DNA of 64,000 bases from Flavobacteriales bacterium (GTDB lineage: Bacteria > Bacteroidota > Bacteroidia > Flavobacteriales_D > UBA2798). The position numbers and the translations under genes are program-made. The stretch spans positions 1 through 64,000 of the forward strand of contig JAIBBF010000009.1 of assembly GCA_019694795.1 (NCBI GenBank). Reading direction: 5' to 3'. Each line of letters begins with the position of its first letter. The stretch's first letter is position 1. The notes under the pieces are model-generated. The model was not told the origin of the DNA and ran no database searches. It was given only the letters and a program-made list of their open reading frames with translations. This document shows positions 14,099-22,558 of this stretch, piece after piece.

Positions 14099-16027
14099 AT
14101 GAATAAATGGATTTTTGTTTTTGCGCTGTTTACAATGGCTCAATGGGCTTCGGCCACCAATGGTGATACTACAGTTGTTACTAGTCACAATAATGTTTTA
14201 GTGGTCACCAATCCGGGTGCAGGTTGGAATGAATACCGGCAATGGGCGGACTTCCCTGCAGCGGGTACCGACTACCGGAAGGTTTGGGTGAAGATGAGTT
14301 ATGAATGTCCCACCGGACAAAACTGCGGCGAGTGGGATTACATCGATCAGATTTGGTTGCGCAGGCAAGGGAGTGTGGACAGTGTTTCGATGGATTTGGA
14401 AATGGTGCGCTTTATTACGCCCTACGGAAATTCATTCACCGGATTGTGGAATTTTCAGTGGACGATGGACATTTCCGACTTCGCATCTTTTCTTCACGAC
14501 AGTATAGAAATTGGTTATGTGCATACCGGTTATGAAACCAACGTTGGAAGAGGATGGATGGTAACCCTCGAATTTTTTATGGTTGAGGGAACACCGGTTT
14601 CCGATTTTATTTCTTTATCACCACTGTGGAATGGAAGTTATACCTATGGCAATGCAGCAGATCCCATCGAAAATCACCTGGTGAACGTAAATAAATCATT
14701 CGCCTCTAACGCTGCACGGGCGCACTTGCGAATCAATCATACCGGTCATGGTTCCGACAATAACGGATGCTCTGAATTTTGCAATGCCTATCGCGATTTA
14801 TATTACGACGGAAATTTTGTAGAACGCATTCAACGCTGGAGAACCTGTGGCGATAATGCCTTGTATCCGCAAGCAGGAACCTGGGTGTACGACCGCGGGA
14901 ATTGGTGTCCGGGAGCAGTGGTTTATCCTTATCAAAAAGATTTTGATGTTGCAGCCAATTCATCTCATAGTTTCGATATTGATATGGAAGCCTACACCAT
15001 TACTTCTCCTTCGGGAAATGAATATGTAGTGGGATATTTATTTGAATACGCAGCGCCCAATGCGGCAGTGGATGCTTCCATTGAAGAAATTCTTGAGCCA
15101 AACGATATGAAGCAATTCAGTCGGCATAACCCCATTTGCGCCGAACCGCGCATTGTCATTCGCAATAACGGATCTCAGAATTTAAGCTCAGCAACCATTG
15201 CTTACGGATTTAATAATCAACCACAGTTCAATTACAACTGGAGCGGAAATTTATCGTTTGGAGAAAGTGATACCGTTACACTTCCTGGTACTCTGGTGGC
15301 ACAGAGTGGACAAACAACCTTTACGGCTACATTGTTAAATCCCAATGGCACGAGTGATGAATATCCGCTCGATAACAGTCATTCAGCAAATGCAGTTATT
15401 CCGCCATCCTACAATGTAAATACGATCGTTGTAGAATTTAAATCGAACAATGAACCGCAGGATAATGCATATCGTTTACTGGATGAAAACAACAATGTTA
15501 TTCTTGAACGCACACAAGGATCGATGGCCGCTAATATTACCTATAAAGACACTTTAGTCCTTAGCAACGGATGTTACCGTTTAATCGTAGATGATATTAA
15601 AGACGGCGGAGGTGACGGTCTCGCATTTTGGGCCAACAACAACGACGGATCAGGTTATGTCCGCTTAAGAAGTCTGAACAACATTTTAAAAAGTTTTTCG
15701 GCCGATTTCGGATCATTGATCGATTACAGTTTTACGCTTGGATCGGTGTTTACATCCACAGCAAACATCGAACAGCAGGTGGACATCGTTATATTTCCGA
15801 ATCCAAATTCCGGCGTATTTTCCATTGATTTTGCATCCAACAGCAATGGAATTGCACAGGTTGAAATTTATGATTTGAAAGGTTCGAAAATTATGGGAGA
15901 AAATTATGCCTATTCGCAAAACACCCGCCAAACGATAGATATGTCCTCCCAACCCAACGGAATTTATCTTGTAAAAATCACCGGAGAATTTGGAATGAAA
16001 ATGCAAAAGGTGGTGTTGAGCAGATAA
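14099..16027 (+). CDS. secreted PNGase F-like peptide:N-glycosidase with T9SS tail
   Basis: The 642-residue protein has a signal peptide (MNKWIFVFALFTMAQWASA). The two beta-sandwich domains of PNGase F follow: the N-terminal part with CPTGQNCGEWDYIDQIWL, and the C-terminal part with HTGHGSDNNGCSEFCNAYRDLYYDG and QAGTWVYDRGNWCPG. The catalytic region of this family uses an Asp and two Glu of such motifs to cut the Asn-GlcNAc bond. A CARDB-like Ig module (about 360-460) and a T9SS type A tail (IVIFPNPNSGVFSIDF to the end) complete it. The product is therefore exported and attached to the cell surface, releasing N-glycans from glycoproteins. It ends flush against the next gene's stop codon. Confidence 0.85.
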   Translation: MNKWIFVFALFTMAQWASATNGDTTVVTSHNNVLVVTNPGAGWNEYRQWADFPAAGTDYRKVWVKMSYECPTGQNCGEWDYIDQIWLRRQGSVDSVSMDLEMVRFITPYGNSFTGLWNFQWTMDISDFASFLHDSIEIGYVHTGYETNVGRGWMVTLEFFMVEGTPVSDFISLSPLWNGSYTYGNAADPIENHLVNVNKSFASNAARAHLRINHTGHGSDNNGCSEFCNAYRDLYYDGNFVERIQRWRTCGDNALYPQAGTWVYDRGNWCPGAVVYPYQKDFDVAANSSHSFDIDMEAYTITSPSGNEYVVGYLFEYAAPNAAVDASIEEILEPNDMKQFSRHNPICAEPRIVIRNNGSQNLSSATIAYGFNNQPQFNYNWSGNLSFGESDTVTLPGTLVAQSGQTTFTATLLNPNGTSDEYPLDNSHSANAVIPPSYNVNTIVVEFKSNNEPQDNAYRLLDENNNVILERTQGSMAANITYKDTLVLSNGCYRLIVDDIKDGGGDGLAFWANNNDGSGYVRLRSLNNILKSFSADFGSLIDYSFTLGSVFTSTANIEQQVDIVIFPNPNSGVFSIDFASNSNGIAQVEIYDLKGSKIMGENYAYSQNTRQTIDMSSQPNGIYLVKITGEFGMKMQKVVLSR

Positions 16028-16888
16028 TTAATCCAACACTATTTTTTGAAACGATTCATTGATCCTCAATAGATAAATTCCTCTGCTTAATCCAGAAGTG
16101 GATAATGAATAAGTTTTCTGAACGGCAGGGCCACCTTCCTCCTGGAAAACTAATTTCCCATAGATGTCAAACAATTCTATTCTGTTGATGTTGGAATTAG
16201 TTGTAATCTGAATTTTATCTTTAGCAGGGTTCGGATATACTTGAAAGGATTCTTTTTCATTGGCAGAAATACCAACCGTGTTTAAATCGAGTCTTTGTAA
16301 CAGAATGGAGCCTTCCGGAGATTTTTTTGAAAACAATAGCTGAACGGGAAGATTACCGCAAGATGCAGATATCATTTCTGAATTATAAGCGAATGACACC
16401 ACATAAAAATAATACCTGTTACCCGGCACAAAAGGGCCGTTTGTAAACTGGTCAGTATATAAATCAAAGTAATTCGTAACTCCCGCATTAACCGAATCCA
16501 TTGCCTGAAAATAATTACAGGAAAGACTGGAACCGATTGCCATTCCTGAATAAATACTATCCTGCAAATCCATTTGTGCGGCTAAGCGGCTTTTCGTTGT
16601 GTTATTTATAATTTCAAAAAAATCGGATATGGTATCATTGACCTGATAAACATGATATCCTTGAAAGCGGACAATATTATTTGCAAAATTATTATTGTTA
16701 AAATCCAACTCCTGATACCAATTGTTATAATTGTTCGAATTAGGAGGATTGTCGAGCGTTAACTTAAACCCGTTTGGAGGAATTAAACTCGGAATAACCA
16801 TTGGCGCATCTGGTCCATCCATAACAAATTGCGCATTGCTACAAACACCGAAAGCAGCAAAAAAATAAAGTAACAAAAACACTCTCAT
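16028..16888 (-). CDS. secreted T9SS cargo of unknown function
   Basis: The 286-residue protein has a signal peptide (MRVFLLLYFFAAFGVCSNA). An Asn-rich beta domain reads like a fibronectin type III module (LDFNNNNFANNIVRFQGYHVYQV). Then comes a T9SS type A tail (FQVYPNPAKDKIQITTNSN... ending IYLLRINESFQKIVLD). It is exported through the outer membrane. I do not recognise the central part. It is convergent with the PNGase F-like gene with no intergenic base, so read-through antisense is likely. Confidence 0.7.
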   Translation of the reverse strand: MRVFLLLYFFAAFGVCSNAQFVMDGPDAPMVIPSLIPPNGFKLTLDNPPNSNNYNNWYQELDFNNNNFANNIVRFQGYHVYQVNDTISDFFEIINNTTKSRLAAQMDLQDSIYSGMAIGSSLSCNYFQAMDSVNAGVTNYFDLYTDQFTNGPFVPGNRYYFYVVSFAYNSEMISASCGNLPVQLLFSKKSPEGSILLQRLDLNTVGISANEKESFQVYPNPAKDKIQITTNSNINRIELFDIYGKLVFQEEGGPAVQKTYSLSTSGLSRGIYLLRINESFQKIVLD

Positions 16889-16972
16889 TATTTTTCTTTT
16901 TGCTAATCAACGAAAAAAAGAATGGAGGGTTTTTCAAAAATTTCTCAATAATATACCTGTCCAACTTCCATT

Positions 16973-17455
16973 TCATCCCTTTTTCAGATCTTCAACAATC
17001 TCAAGTACAGCGGGACAAACCATGGTGTTTTTCCAGGTGAGATCTAGCAACTGAATCATTTTACGGCGATCCGTATGCGGATATTCCCGGCAGGCAGTTG
17101 GTCGTCCCTCATAAACCGAGCAGTAATTATCTGCGCCTAAAAATGGACAAGGCGAGCTTTTCATGATGTAGGTCCCGTCCTTCTCGGGCAGTAAAAAGCG
17201 ATCGATTAATTCGGAGGGACGAATCCGCATATGTCTGGCCAATCGTTCAACATCACTTTCTTTCACCATGGGCGAAGTGGTTTTGCAGCAATTGGCACAT
17301 TCCAGACAATCGATTCTCGAAAAAACTTCATCATGCAATCCATGAAATCGTTCATCCAGCTTTCTGGGATCCGATTTTTTTAATGCACTCAGAAACTTTT
17401 TATTTTCTGCTTTTTTATCCTGCGCCTTTCGGGCAAACGCAAGCAGATCAATCAT
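16973..17455 (-). CDS. YkgJ family cysteine-cluster protein
   Basis: The 160-residue protein carries the UPF0153/YkgJ pattern CLECANCCKT (about 50), CPFLGADNYCSVYEGRPTACREYP (about 103-127) and one further Cys near the end. These cysteines bind zinc or an iron-sulfur cluster; the role is unknown. It lacks a signal peptide. It starts 2 bp after the heptose adenylyltransferase gene ends and is probably the last gene of the panC-to-YkgJ run. Confidence 0.85.
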   Translation of the reverse strand: MIDLLAFARKAQDKKAENKKFLSALKKSDPRKLDERFHGLHDEVFSRIDCLECANCCKTTSPMVKESDVERLARHMRIRPSELIDRFLLPEKDGTYIMKSSPCPFLGADNYCSVYEGRPTACREYPHTDRRKMIQLLDLTWKNTMVCPAVLEIVEDLKKG

Positions 17456-17457
17456 AA

Positions 17458-17976
17458 CTAAGATTTTAGTTTTGCAATGGTAGAGGTAGTAGAAAATCCG
17501 TCAACCAAAGGAATGGTTACCACTTTTCCGCCTTTCGATTTTACCAGATCAGAACCCACGATGTATTTTTTTGAAGCTGGATTGCTTTCTTCCGCATCAT
17601 AATCTCCTCCCTTCACTAAAACATCCGGCATTAATGCACGAATAAGTTCCAGCGGAGTGTCCTCATCAAACAAAACAACAGCATCTACCAAATGAAGTGA
17701 AGCCAAAACAATGGCGCGCGATTCCTGATCATTCACCGGCCTGCCCTCTCCTTTTCCCTGGCGACGAACACTGGCATCGGTATTTAATCCCACCACCAGT
17801 TTATTCCCCAATTCGGCAGCTTGTGCAAGATAGGTAACGTGTCCACGATGCAAAATATCGAAACAACCATTGGTAAAAACCACCTTATCGCTTTTTAAAT
17901 GCCAGCTGCTCATTTGGCGTTTCATGGTGGTAAGATCGTGGATCTTGTGTTTTAAAATTTCGAATTTCCCTTCCAT
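17458..17976 (-). CDS. rfaE2: D-glycero-beta-D-manno-heptose 1-phosphate adenylyltransferase
   Basis: The 172-residue nucleotidyltransferase has the motif [16 protein letters not shown] (HxGH at about 42) and the downstream loop of the cytidylyltransferase-like fold. The length equals the stand-alone C-terminal domain of HldE (RfaE domain II). It makes ADP-heptose for lipopolysaccharide core or surface glycans. The kinase partner (HldE domain I) is not in the window. It is in one orientation with the flippase-like gene upstream (19 bp). Confidence 0.9.
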   Translation of the reverse strand: MEGKFEILKHKIHDLTTMKRQMSSWHLKSDKVVFTNGCFDILHRGHVTYLAQAAELGNKLVVGLNTDASVRRQGKGEGRPVNDQESRAIVLASLHLVDAVVLFDEDTPLELIRALMPDVLVKGGDYDAEESNPASKKYIVGSDLVKSKGGKVVTIPLVDGFSTTSTIAKLKS

Positions 17977-17995
17977 GATGGTGACGGTATAAAAA

Positions 17996-18976
17996 TTATA
18001 AATCGTTATTGATACGGGGCATCAGATAAAATGAAATAGCGCCTGCTACAACCAATAAAATCGTTTGAGCTGCCCAGGTAACCCAACCCAATGCAATGAC
18101 TATATCATGATCTGCACCATACAAGGTGAGCGCAGATGCAACCAGCATCGGATAAACACCAACACCTCCCTGCACCAAAATTATTCCCAAACTTCCTCCT
18201 AAAAATCCGAGCATTAACCCTTTAAATTCAATCTGACTCGTTTCCTCAATGGAATAAAAACAAACAATGTATAATCCGATATACAAGACCCAGATCAATA
18301 CGGTTAATCCGATAAACTCCCAGCGTTTTTTCAGGCGAAGAATAGCTAATAAACCATCAGCGAGTCCTTTTAAAATAGCATTGACTTTCGCTCTTATTTT
18401 CGGATTAATAATATAAAGCACCAAACCGGCGATAGCTAAAGCGGCAACTACATAAACAATGTAGGAGGTCCAGGACGAACCTGAATTTTTTGTTTGTCCG
18501 CTCCCCAAATCATCCAGTTTCTTTTTGAGTAGTTCAAATTTATCGTACTGCATAAAAATGGTAATCAGCGAAATGGTTCCCAGCATAAACACATCCACCA
18601 CCCGCTCTGCGAGAATGGTACCGAATGCTTTTTCGAAAGGCACTTTTTCGTAACGGGTCATCATCCCTGCGCGACTTACCTCTCCGGCTCGTGGAAGCAG
18701 TAAATTCATAAAATAACCGATCATCACTGCGTGATAATTATTCCACACATTGGTTTTATAGCCCATCGGTTCGAGCAGGTATTTCCAGCGAAGGGCACGG
18801 GTAAAGTGACTGAACCAGGAAAATAAAACAGAAAAAGCGATGAATAAATAATTGGCGCGATTTAAAACCGAAGCCACTTTGTCTTTGTCCTGAATGGAGT
18901 CGAAGGAGTACCAGGCTAAATAAATTCCTAAGGAAAGCGGAACTATTACCTTGAGAGCTCCAATCAGCTTTTTCAC
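17996..18976 (-). CDS. flippase-like membrane protein (UPF0104/lysylphosphatidylglycerol synthase TM family)
   Basis: The 326-residue polytopic protein has about eight membrane segments. Its pattern is typical of the LPG_synthase_TM family: [14 protein letters not shown], then [38 protein letters not shown], and near the end [13 protein letters not shown]. Relatives translocate or modify lipids, or act in glycan export; no substrate can be assigned. It overlaps panD by 4 bp. This gene next to panD is common in Bacteroidota. Confidence 0.8.
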   Translation of the reverse strand: MKKLIGALKVIVPLSLGIYLAWYSFDSIQDKDKVASVLNRANYLFIAFSVLFSWFSHFTRALRWKYLLEPMGYKTNVWNNYHAVMIGYFMNLLLPRAGEVSRAGMMTRYEKVPFEKAFGTILAERVVDVFMLGTISLITIFMQYDKFELLKKKLDDLGSGQTKNSGSSWTSYIVYVVAALAIAGLVLYIINPKIRAKVNAILKGLADGLLAILRLKKRWEFIGLTVLIWVLYIGLYIVCFYSIEETSQIEFKGLMLGFLGGSLGIILVQGGVGVYPMLVASALTLYGADHDIVIALGWVTWAAQTILLVVAGAISFYLMPRINNDL

Positions 18977-19326
18977 GCTTTCAGAGAATTGGTTTCAGGA
19001 TCGGGGAAAATTACCATTGGTTTAAAGCTTTTAGCCGCTTCAAATTCCATTCCCGCATAAGAAATGACAATTACATCGTCGCCCGGACTAAACTTCAATG
19101 CCGCCGGACCATTCAGGCAAATCACGCCACTGCCGCGGGGGCCTTTGATCACGTATGTGATGATGCGTTCACCATTTCGGTAATTGAGTACATGCACTTG
19201 TTCGTTCTCAATAAGATTAGCAGCATCCATCAGATTTTCATCGATGGTGATACTTCCGATATAATTCAGATCAGCCTCTGTAACACGACAGCGGTGAATC
19301 TTGGATTTCATAACCTGGATTTCCAT
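18973..19326 (-). CDS. panD: aspartate 1-decarboxylase proenzyme
   Basis: The 117-residue protein is a full-length PanD. Self-cleavage occurs at G-S in NYIGSITID (about 23-24), creating the pyruvoyl cofactor. Other conserved parts are [27 protein letters not shown] (about 58-76) and YAGMEFEAA. It makes beta-alanine for pantothenate, the other substrate of PanC encoded just upstream (80 bp). Confidence 0.95.
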   Translation of the reverse strand: MEIQVMKSKIHRCRVTEADLNYIGSITIDENLMDAANLIENEQVHVLNYRNGERIITYVIKGPRGSGVICLNGPAALKFSPGDDVIVISYAGMEFEAAKSFKPMVIFPDPETNSLKA

Positions 19327-19406
19327 GGGCTCAAAGTTAGAAAGGAAAATTGGATTGAATAGGGAATTGCGTGAAAAACAATTGAATTATCGATTGAGGA
19401 TAAAAA

Positions 19407-20255
19407 TCAGAGCGAAAACAGCTCCATATTATCGATAAGCCGAACCTTTCCCACAAAAGCAGCCACCAATGCCACAGCAGGTTCCGATTCCGGATGTAAA
19501 ACGGGTTTCAGTGTTTTACTGTTACAGATGGAGAAATACTCCAGACGGAGTCCCTCAATATGATTCAATTTTTCGATCGCCGATTTTTCTGTTAGCTCAA
19601 CACCCTTTTGGGAATACTCCGCTTTCGCCTCACGCAGCACCCGGCTCAAATGCAGCGCAATTTGCCGATCCGTTTCCGATAACAGAAGATTTCTGGAGCT
19701 CATGGCTAAACCGTCGGCTTCCCGCTTGGTCTCCAAAGCCACAATCTGTATAGGAAAGGAAAATTTCTTTACTAAAGCCCGGATAATCATTACTTGCTGA
19801 AAATCTTTTTTACCGAAAAAAGCTACATCCGGCTGTACAATTTCAAAAAAGCGTTTCACCACCATGCCCACTCCGGAAAAGTGACCCGGACGATGTTTCC
19901 CTTCGAGCACGGTTTCGATATAACCGAAATCTATCTTTAGCCTCGACGATTCATCCGGATACATGTCTTTCACCTCCGGCAGAAAAACAACATCACAACC
20001 TGCTTCCTCTAACATCGTGGCATCTTTTTCAACTACACGAGGGTAGCGCTCAAAATCCGAAGGGTCGTTAAATTGGGTGGGATTCACAAAAACGGAGGCG
20101 ATAACCACATCACACGTGGCTTTTGCCGCCTGAATCAAAGAGATATGTCCCGCATGCAAAGCCCCCATCGTGGGGACAAATCCAACTTTTTTACCCAGCG
20201 CCTTTTGTGAGCGGGAAAAATCTGAAATTTCATTGGGGGAACTTAATCTTTTCAA
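19407..20255 (-). CDS. panC: pantothenate synthetase
   Basis: The protein joins pantoate and beta-alanine using ATP. Key motifs are VPTMGALHAGHISLI (HxGH), FFGKKDFQQ and AMSSRN(L), with the final VRLIDN. I place the start at a TTG at 20255 (282 residues): this puts VPTMG at the same distance from the start as in E. coli PanC, and a more upstream TTG (20294) lies inside the TAGATTTG promoter element. It is followed by panD, so both enzymes of pantothenate assembly are co-transcribed. Confidence 0.92.
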   Translation of the reverse strand: MKRLSSPNEISDFSRSQKALGKKVGFVPTMGALHAGHISLIQAAKATCDVVIASVFVNPTQFNDPSDFERYPRVVEKDATMLEEAGCDVVFLPEVKDMYPDESSRLKIDFGYIETVLEGKHRPGHFSGVGMVVKRFFEIVQPDVAFFGKKDFQQVMIIRALVKKFSFPIQIVALETKREADGLAMSSRNLLLSETDRQIALHLSRVLREAKAEYSQKGVELTEKSAIEKLNHIEGLRLEYFSICNSKTLKPVLHPESEPAVALVAAFVGKVRLIDNMELFSL

Positions 20256-20291
20256 GGGCAGAAATAAGGGTCCGATTTCGTCGGGGGGCGG

Positions 20292-20340
20292 CAAATCTAA
20301 GGCGATTTGTTGAAAGTCCGATTTTTTTTCTATATTTTTG
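20292..20340. promoter_or_regulatory. divergent promoters for panC and the glycogen-synthase-like gene
   Basis: On the plus strand, TTG (20310-20312) is followed after 20 bases by TATTTTTG (20333-20340). On the minus strand, TAGATTTG occupies 20292-20299 without a clear TTG partner. The two transcripts start back to back, so the genes may be co-controlled. Confidence 0.6.
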
Positions 20341-20383
20341 TACCCAGTTTTTCAACTACCGTAAGAAATCGCAAAACCAGTAT

Positions 20384-21205
20384 ATGGAAAAATTACGAGT
20401 ACTATACGTTTCCCAGGAGATTACTCCATTTCTACCGGAAACAGCAATCTCGACTATTGCAAGAAAATTACCACAAGGCGTACAGGAGATCGATAAGGAG
20501 GTTCGCGTCTTCATGCCCCGCTATGGTTGTATCAATGAAAGAAGACATCAACTTCACGAAGTGATACGCCTGTCCGGTATGAACATTATCATTAATGATA
20601 ACGACCATCCCTTAATTATTAAGGTAGCTTCGATCCCTTCGGCACGTTTGCAGGTTTATTTCATCGATAACGAAGACTATTTTAAAAGAAAGCACGTTGT
20701 TAATGACGACAGCGGAAAGTTCTTTGAAGACAATGACGAGCGTTCGATTTTCTTTTGCAGAGGTGTACTTGAAACCGTAAAAAAACTAGGATGGGTTCCC
20801 GATGTTATTCACTGCCACGGCTGGATGACTGCATTGATGCCCGCTTATGTGAAAAAGTTTTATGGTGATGATCCGCACTTTGCAGATACGAAAGTGGTTT
20901 ACTCAGTTTATGATAACGGATTTGCAGGTTCTTTCGATAAGAAACTTGCCAATAAGATGAAGTTCGACGGATTCAGCGAAAATGAATTAAGCGTTCTTAA
21001 ATCGCCCGATTTCGTAAACCTGACTAAAATGGCAATTAACTTCTCCGACGGGGTAATTCTCGGAAGTGAAAAAGTTGATGCGAAAATTTCTTCTCATTTA
21101 AAGGAAACCGGAAAACCGGTACTTAATTATCACAATGAAGAAACCTACGTAGCCGCCTATAACGAATTCTACGACAAAGTCGCCGAAGAAATGCTGGTCG
21201 ACTAA
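20384..21205 (+). CDS. glycogen/starch-synthase-like GT5 domain protein, truncated
   Basis: The 273-residue protein matches only the N-terminal catalytic domain of glycogen synthase (GT5): RVLYVSQEITPFL, RVFMPRYGCINER, DVIHCHGWMTALMPAYVKK. The C-terminal Rossmann half of the usual 470-500 residue enzyme is absent. The ADP-glucose loop KxGGL, expected right after the first strand, is replaced by TAISTIARKL. It should therefore not make glycogen. Start 20384 follows a good promoter (20310-20340). It is followed by a DUF4270 lipoprotein (6 bp) and glmS, a layout I recall from other Bacteroidota, which implies a conserved but different job. Confidence 0.75.
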   Translation: MEKLRVLYVSQEITPFLPETAISTIARKLPQGVQEIDKEVRVFMPRYGCINERRHQLHEVIRLSGMNIIINDNDHPLIIKVASIPSARLQVYFIDNEDYFKRKHVVNDDSGKFFEDNDERSIFFCRGVLETVKKLGWVPDVIHCHGWMTALMPAYVKKFYGDDPHFADTKVVYSVYDNGFAGSFDKKLANKMKFDGFSENELSVLKSPDFVNLTKMAINFSDGVILGSEKVDAKISSHLKETGKPVLNYHNEETYVAAYNEFYDKVAEEMLVD

Positions 21206-21211
21206 CCCACC

Positions 21212-22552
21212 ATGAAATTGAAAACATCATCTCTTAAAGCTCAGCGGTCCTATTTGGCCGCTGTCTTTTTTGTATCACTCACCCTGTTCTCCTGTAGAAA
21301 AACAGAAGGCGATTTAGGATTGCTGGTTCAACCCCAGGAGGACCAACTCCATGGAGACGTATTAGACACCTTAACGCTCCAGACTTATACCATTCTATCG
21401 GATTCGATACGGACCGATGAATTGCAAAACAATTTACTGGGCAGCATGGTAGATCCGGTATTCGGAAAAACAAAAGCCGGATTGTTTACACAAATTCGTC
21501 TCGAAGCAAATGCCCCAGCGTTTAATCCTTCGGATATCATTGTAGATTCCATTGTACTATCGATTGCTTACCAATCGTACTACGGCGAACTCGATGCGCA
21601 GAATTTTCATGTGTACGAAGTGTTAGATACCATGAATCAAGATTCGGTATATTATTCGAATCAGGTTTTGGATTACGATCCAACCGATCTGGTTATGAGC
21701 GGATACAATACGCAGAATCCCGACATGTTTAATTATTATCACGACGCTATTACCGGAGATTCATCCAAACCACAACTGAGATTACGTCTCGATAATAACC
21801 TTGCACAACGATTTGTAAACGCAGGAGGAACCGCAGATCTGGCCGACAATACCGCATTCACCAATTGGTTTAAAGGTTTATATGTTACGGTTGACAATCC
21901 CGCACAAAGCACAGGTGATGGAGGGATTTTGTATATGGACATGGGCGATGCCGCTACGAAAGTGACTATGTATTACCGTGAAATCACCAGTGGAGACACC
22001 ATTCGCTTTACCTTTTTAATCAACGACCGTTGTGCCCGCTATACCACCTTTGAGCATGATTACAGTGGTACCGTAATTGAACAGCAATTATTGGATTCAA
22101 CCCGCGGAAATAGTCAATTCTATTTACAAGGAGGAGCAGGATTGCAGGCGATGATTCACGTTCCGCATTTAATGAATGTGAACAACCTCGGTAATTGCGT
22201 GCTTAACCTGGCAGAATTAATTATTCCCGTAGAATATTTTAATCTCGATCCATTGGCCCCCGCACCACAAATTATGCTGAGTGGAATTAATGATGATGGA
22301 ACAACCTATGTTCCTCTCGATATTCAATTGGGCGATTTGGTGTTTGGCGGATTTTACGATGCAAGCAATAAAGTTTACCGCTTTGCTATTACGCGCCATT
22401 TGCAGGAAATATTATTGGGACACAAAAACAACAACGGAATGAAATTATTTGTGGTTGGTTCTGCCGTATCTGCTTACCGCAGTGTAATGGCGGGTCCGAA
22501 TTCAGATAATCGCCGGCAACCTTCTTTAAAAATTATTTATACCAAATACTAA
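21212..22552 (+). CDS. DUF4270 outer-membrane-associated lipoprotein
   Basis: The 446-residue protein has a lipoprotein signal (AAVFFVSLTLFSC, lipid Cys about 28). The DUF4270 pattern follows: GDLGLLVQPQED, then SDSIRTDELQNNLLGSMVDPVFGKTKAGLFTQ split over two strands, and a C-terminal repeat of jelly-roll-like strands ending in SLKIIYTKY. No enzymatic motif is seen. DUF4270 proteins are confined to Bacteroidota; the role is unknown. It lies between the GT5-like gene and glmS with gaps of 6 bp, so all three form one operon. Confidence 0.8.
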   Translation: MKLKTSSLKAQRSYLAAVFFVSLTLFSCRKTEGDLGLLVQPQEDQLHGDVLDTLTLQTYTILSDSIRTDELQNNLLGSMVDPVFGKTKAGLFTQIRLEANAPAFNPSDIIVDSIVLSIAYQSYYGELDAQNFHVYEVLDTMNQDSVYYSNQVLDYDPTDLVMSGYNTQNPDMFNYYHDAITGDSSKPQLRLRLDNNLAQRFVNAGGTADLADNTAFTNWFKGLYVTVDNPAQSTGDGGILYMDMGDAATKVTMYYREITSGDTIRFTFLINDRCARYTTFEHDYSGTVIEQQLLDSTRGNSQFYLQGGAGLQAMIHVPHLMNVNNLGNCVLNLAELIIPVEYFNLDPLAPAPQIMLSGINDDGTTYVPLDIQLGDLVFGGFYDASNKVYRFAITRHLQEILLGHKNNNGMKLFVVGSAVSAYRSVMAGPNSDNRRQPSLKIIYTKY

Positions 22553-22558
22553 TTTACC

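Noticed and set aside
22553-22558. glmS ribozyme
   Set aside because: Only 6 bases separate glmS from the preceding gene, too few for the ribozyme.
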